From: Clostridia bacterium
Lineage (GTDB): Bacteria; Bacillota; Clostridia; DUPQ01
Direction of reading: 5' to 3'
Assembly: GCA_030592085.1 (NCBI GenBank)
Contig: JAUUZV010000118.1
Coordinates: forward strand, 1 to 7,544
DNA: 7,544 bases
The notes beneath the pieces are model-generated. The model had not been told where the DNA came from and did not search any database. It worked only from the letters and a program-made list of their open reading frames with translations. The position numbers were made by a program, and so were the translations under genes. Shown here piece by piece: positions 5,624 to 7,544 of this stretch; positions within the stretch are counted from its first letter, which is position 1, and the number at the start of each line of letters is the position of its first letter.

Positions 5624-7544
5624 ATGATAAAAAAGTATAAATCAAGAGTAGTAATAAGAAATACAGAAGAATTTGGTAAGATATTAAAAGAAAATGAAAT
5701 AAATATTCCATTTAATAATAATGTTAATATTGATTCTTTTAACAAACCAATTACTATTGATGGCAAAACAATAGAAAACAGATTTTGTATTCAACCCATG
5801 GAAGGTTGTGATGGCGATAATCAAGGAAATCCATCAGAATTAACATATCGTAAGTATAGAAGATTTGCACAAGGTGGAGCAGGTTTAATATGGGTAGAAG
5901 CCACTGCTGTTGCACCAGAAGGTAGAGCTAATCCAAGACAATTATGGATTAATAAAAATAGTTTAAATGGATTCAAAAGACTAGTTAAAGAAATTAAAGA
6001 AAATTCTTATGATAATAATGGAGATAAATTAAATCCATTTATTGTTTTACAACTTACTCATTCAGGTAGATACAGTAAACCAGAGGGTTTTGCTAAACCT
6101 ATGATTATGCATCATTCTCCAGTTTTAGACCCAACTCATAATCTTCCAAGTGATTATCCACTTGTTACAGATGAATATCTTGATAATCTAATTGGTGAAT
6201 TTGTAAAAGCTGCTAAATATGCTAGCGAATGTGGATTTGATGCTGTTGATATTAAATCAGCTCATGGCTACTTACTACATGAAATGTTATCAGCCTTTAC
6301 AAGAGAAAATAGTAGATATGGTGGAAGTTTTGAAAACAGAACTAGATTTTTAACTGAAACAATAAAAAAAGTAAAAAAAGAACTACCAGATATGATTGTA
6401 ACATCTAGACTTAATGTTACAGATAATTATCCATATCCTTACGGATGGGGAATGAAGAATGATAAAAGCTTTGAAGTTGATCTTACAGAGTCACTACAAT
6501 TAATAAAGAATATTAATGATCTTGGTGTTGATATGGTCAATATATGTATTGGTAATCCATATTATAATCCAAATTTTGAGAGACCATATGATTTTCCAAT
6601 TCAAGGATTTGAACTTCCAGAAGAAAATCCTTTAGTTTCTATAGAAAGAAATATTTCAATTACATCAAAAATTGCAAGTGAATTTCCAAATATTAATATT
6701 GTTTCTTCAGGGACTAGTTGGCTTAGACAAATGACCATGAATGTTGCTGATTATATGCTTGAAAACAATAAGTGCCAAATAGTAGGTTTAGGAAGAATGG
6801 GATTAGCTTATCCTGATTTTCCAAATGACTTTTTCACAAATGGAAAACTTAGTATGGGAAAAGTATGTATAACATGTTCTTCTTGTACTCAAATGATGCG
6901 TGATGGAATGGTGTCTGGCTGTGTAATAAGAGATGCTGATACTTATGCTGATTTATATTACCAAGGAAGACTTGGAAATAAAGAATATGTACAAGATATG
7001 GCTGATAGTTGTAAAAATTGTTGGGGTGGTTCATGTGGACCTAATTGTCCTGCGGATATTGATGTAACAGGATTTATAAGAGAATTTTATAACGATAATC
7101 TTAAAAAATCATATGAAATTATGGTTGAAAAAAATAAAATACCTGAAACATGTTCATATACATGTCCAGCTGAAGTGCTTTGTGAAAGTACATGTACAGC
7201 TGGAATTCTTGGTAAAAACTCAGTACCTATTAGTGAAATACAAAAATTTGTAACAACTGAAGCTAGAAAACAAGGTTGGACAAAAGTAAAAGCTGGAAAA
7301 CCAATAAACAAGAAAGTAGCAATAATTGGTTTTGGAGCTACAGGAATTTCATGTGCTGTTACACTAATTGAAGCTGGAGTTTACGTAACTATATATGAAG
7401 CAAGCGGATATTTAGGTGGTACAGCAGAAGCTGTAATTCCTTATGACAGACTTCCAAAAGATATATTTAAAAGTGAAGTTGATAGTTTAGGACTAGATGA
7501 TACAAAACTTTTTGATATTAAATATAATAGTCCAATAAATAAAC
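5624..7544 (+). CDS. Old-yellow-enzyme iron-sulfur flavoprotein fused to a GltD/DPD-type domain (partial, runs off right edge)
   Basis: 640 residues are visible and the gene continues beyond the window. The start is set by AGGAGA (5611-5616), seven bases before ATG. Residues about 38-400 form an FMN-binding old-yellow-enzyme TIM barrel: NRF (52-54), PME (58-60), QLTHSGR (143-149), SAHGYL (212-217), YGGSFENR (232-239), SSGTSW (361-366) and GLGRMG (388-393). A four-cysteine site follows: C415, C418, C421, C433. A Fer4_20 domain, as in glutamate synthase small subunit and dihydropyrimidine dehydrogenase (DPD), comes next: C463, C466, C471, C475 and C510, C514, C520, C524, with Q540. A Rossmann fold then begins with GFGATG (569-574). 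The family typically uses NAD(P)H to reduce activated C=C bonds (enoate, dienoyl-CoA or bile-acid reductase relatives); substrate unknown. The many clusters imply an anaerobic cytosol. Full length is probably 900 residues or more. Identity is very sure, the exact reaction is not. Confidence 0.93.
   Translation, partial: MIKKYKSRVVIRNTEEFGKILKENEINIPFNNNVNIDSFNKPITIDGKTIENRFCIQPMEGCDGDNQGNPSELTYRKYRRFAQGGAGLIWVEATAVAPEGRANPRQLWINKNSLNGFKRLVKEIKENSYDNNGDKLNPFIVLQLTHSGRYSKPEGFAKPMIMHHSPVLDPTHNLPSDYPLVTDEYLDNLIGEFVKAAKYASECGFDAVDIKSAHGYLLHEMLSAFTRENSRYGGSFENRTRFLTETIKKVKKELPDMIVTSRLNVTDNYPYPYGWGMKNDKSFEVDLTESLQLIKNINDLGVDMVNICIGNPYYNPNFERPYDFPIQGFELPEENPLVSIERNISITSKIASEFPNINIVSSGTSWLRQMTMNVADYMLENNKCQIVGLGRMGLAYPDFPNDFFTNGKLSMGKVCITCSSCTQMMRDGMVSGCVIRDADTYADLYYQGRLGNKEYVQDMADSCKNCWGGSCGPNCPADIDVTGFIREFYNDNLKKSYEIMVEKNKIPETCSYTCPAEVLCESTCTAGILGKNSVPISEIQKFVTTEARKQGWTKVKAGKPINKKVAIIGFGATGISCAVTLIEAGVYVTIYEASGYLGGTAEAVIPYDRLPKDIFKSEVDSLGLDDTKLFDIKYNSPINK

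Noticed and set aside
6849..7034. Minus-strand open frame inside the flavoprotein gene
   Set aside because: It lies opposite the cysteine-rich cluster region, whose conserved motifs prove the + strand frame; its own protein is low in recognisable features.
7087..7311. Minus-strand open frame inside the flavoprotein gene
   Set aside because: It lies opposite the Fer4_20 domain; no start signal or family pattern is seen on the minus strand.
227..7544. Alternative genetic code (TGA as Trp), considered because no gene here stops at TGA
   Set aside because: Trp is encoded by TGG throughout, no in-frame TGA interrupts the genes, and TAA/TAG preference is expected at this base composition.

Overview
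The window is very AT-rich (well over two thirds A+T by eye) and uses the standard bacterial code. Trp is read from TGG, and all seven visible stop codons are TAA or TAG. Shine-Dalgarno sites are mostly of the AGGAG/GGAG type. With a lipobox lipoprotein, a VanZ-family protein and an iron-sulfur old-yellow-enzyme flavoprotein, this suggests a low-GC anaerobic member of the Firmicutes (Clostridia- or Erysipelotrichia-like). That assignment is inference. Every gene I can support lies on the + strand.

Layout: the tail of an unidentified gene (to 95); a 131-base gap with a weak promoter candidate and a small hairpin; a 500-residue lipoprotein resembling ABC sugar/oligopeptide-binding proteins but without permease genes beside it (227-1729); a 103-base gap with a direct repeat; a VanZ-family membrane protein (1833-2252) overlapping a CYTH-domain triphosphate-tunnel protein (2242-2823); a good sigma-A-type promoter hidden in the last codons of the CYTH gene; an aldo/keto reductase (2861-3841) closely followed by an AEC-family membrane transporter (3849-4760); a helical cytosolic protein of unknown function, probably DUF6483-like (4870-5508); and a large iron-sulfur flavoprotein that runs off the right edge (5624 onward, 640 residues visible).

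The last gene is the most notable. It joins an old-yellow-enzyme TIM barrel with its own four-cysteine cluster site to a GltD/dihydropyrimidine-dehydrogenase-type domain that should hold two more [4Fe-4S] clusters, followed by the start of an FAD/NAD(P)H-binding Rossmann fold. The aldo/keto reductase, AEC carrier and flavoprotein may belong to one reductive pathway for a carbonyl or unsaturated organic acid with its transport. This rests only on proximity, and separate promoters seem to divide the genes into at least three transcription units.

I see no tRNA, rRNA, insertion sequence, CRISPR array, phage gene or convincing intrinsic terminator. No gap between genes exceeds about 131 bases. Apart from the flavoprotein architecture and some promoter and repeat details, the region looks like ordinary chromosome.
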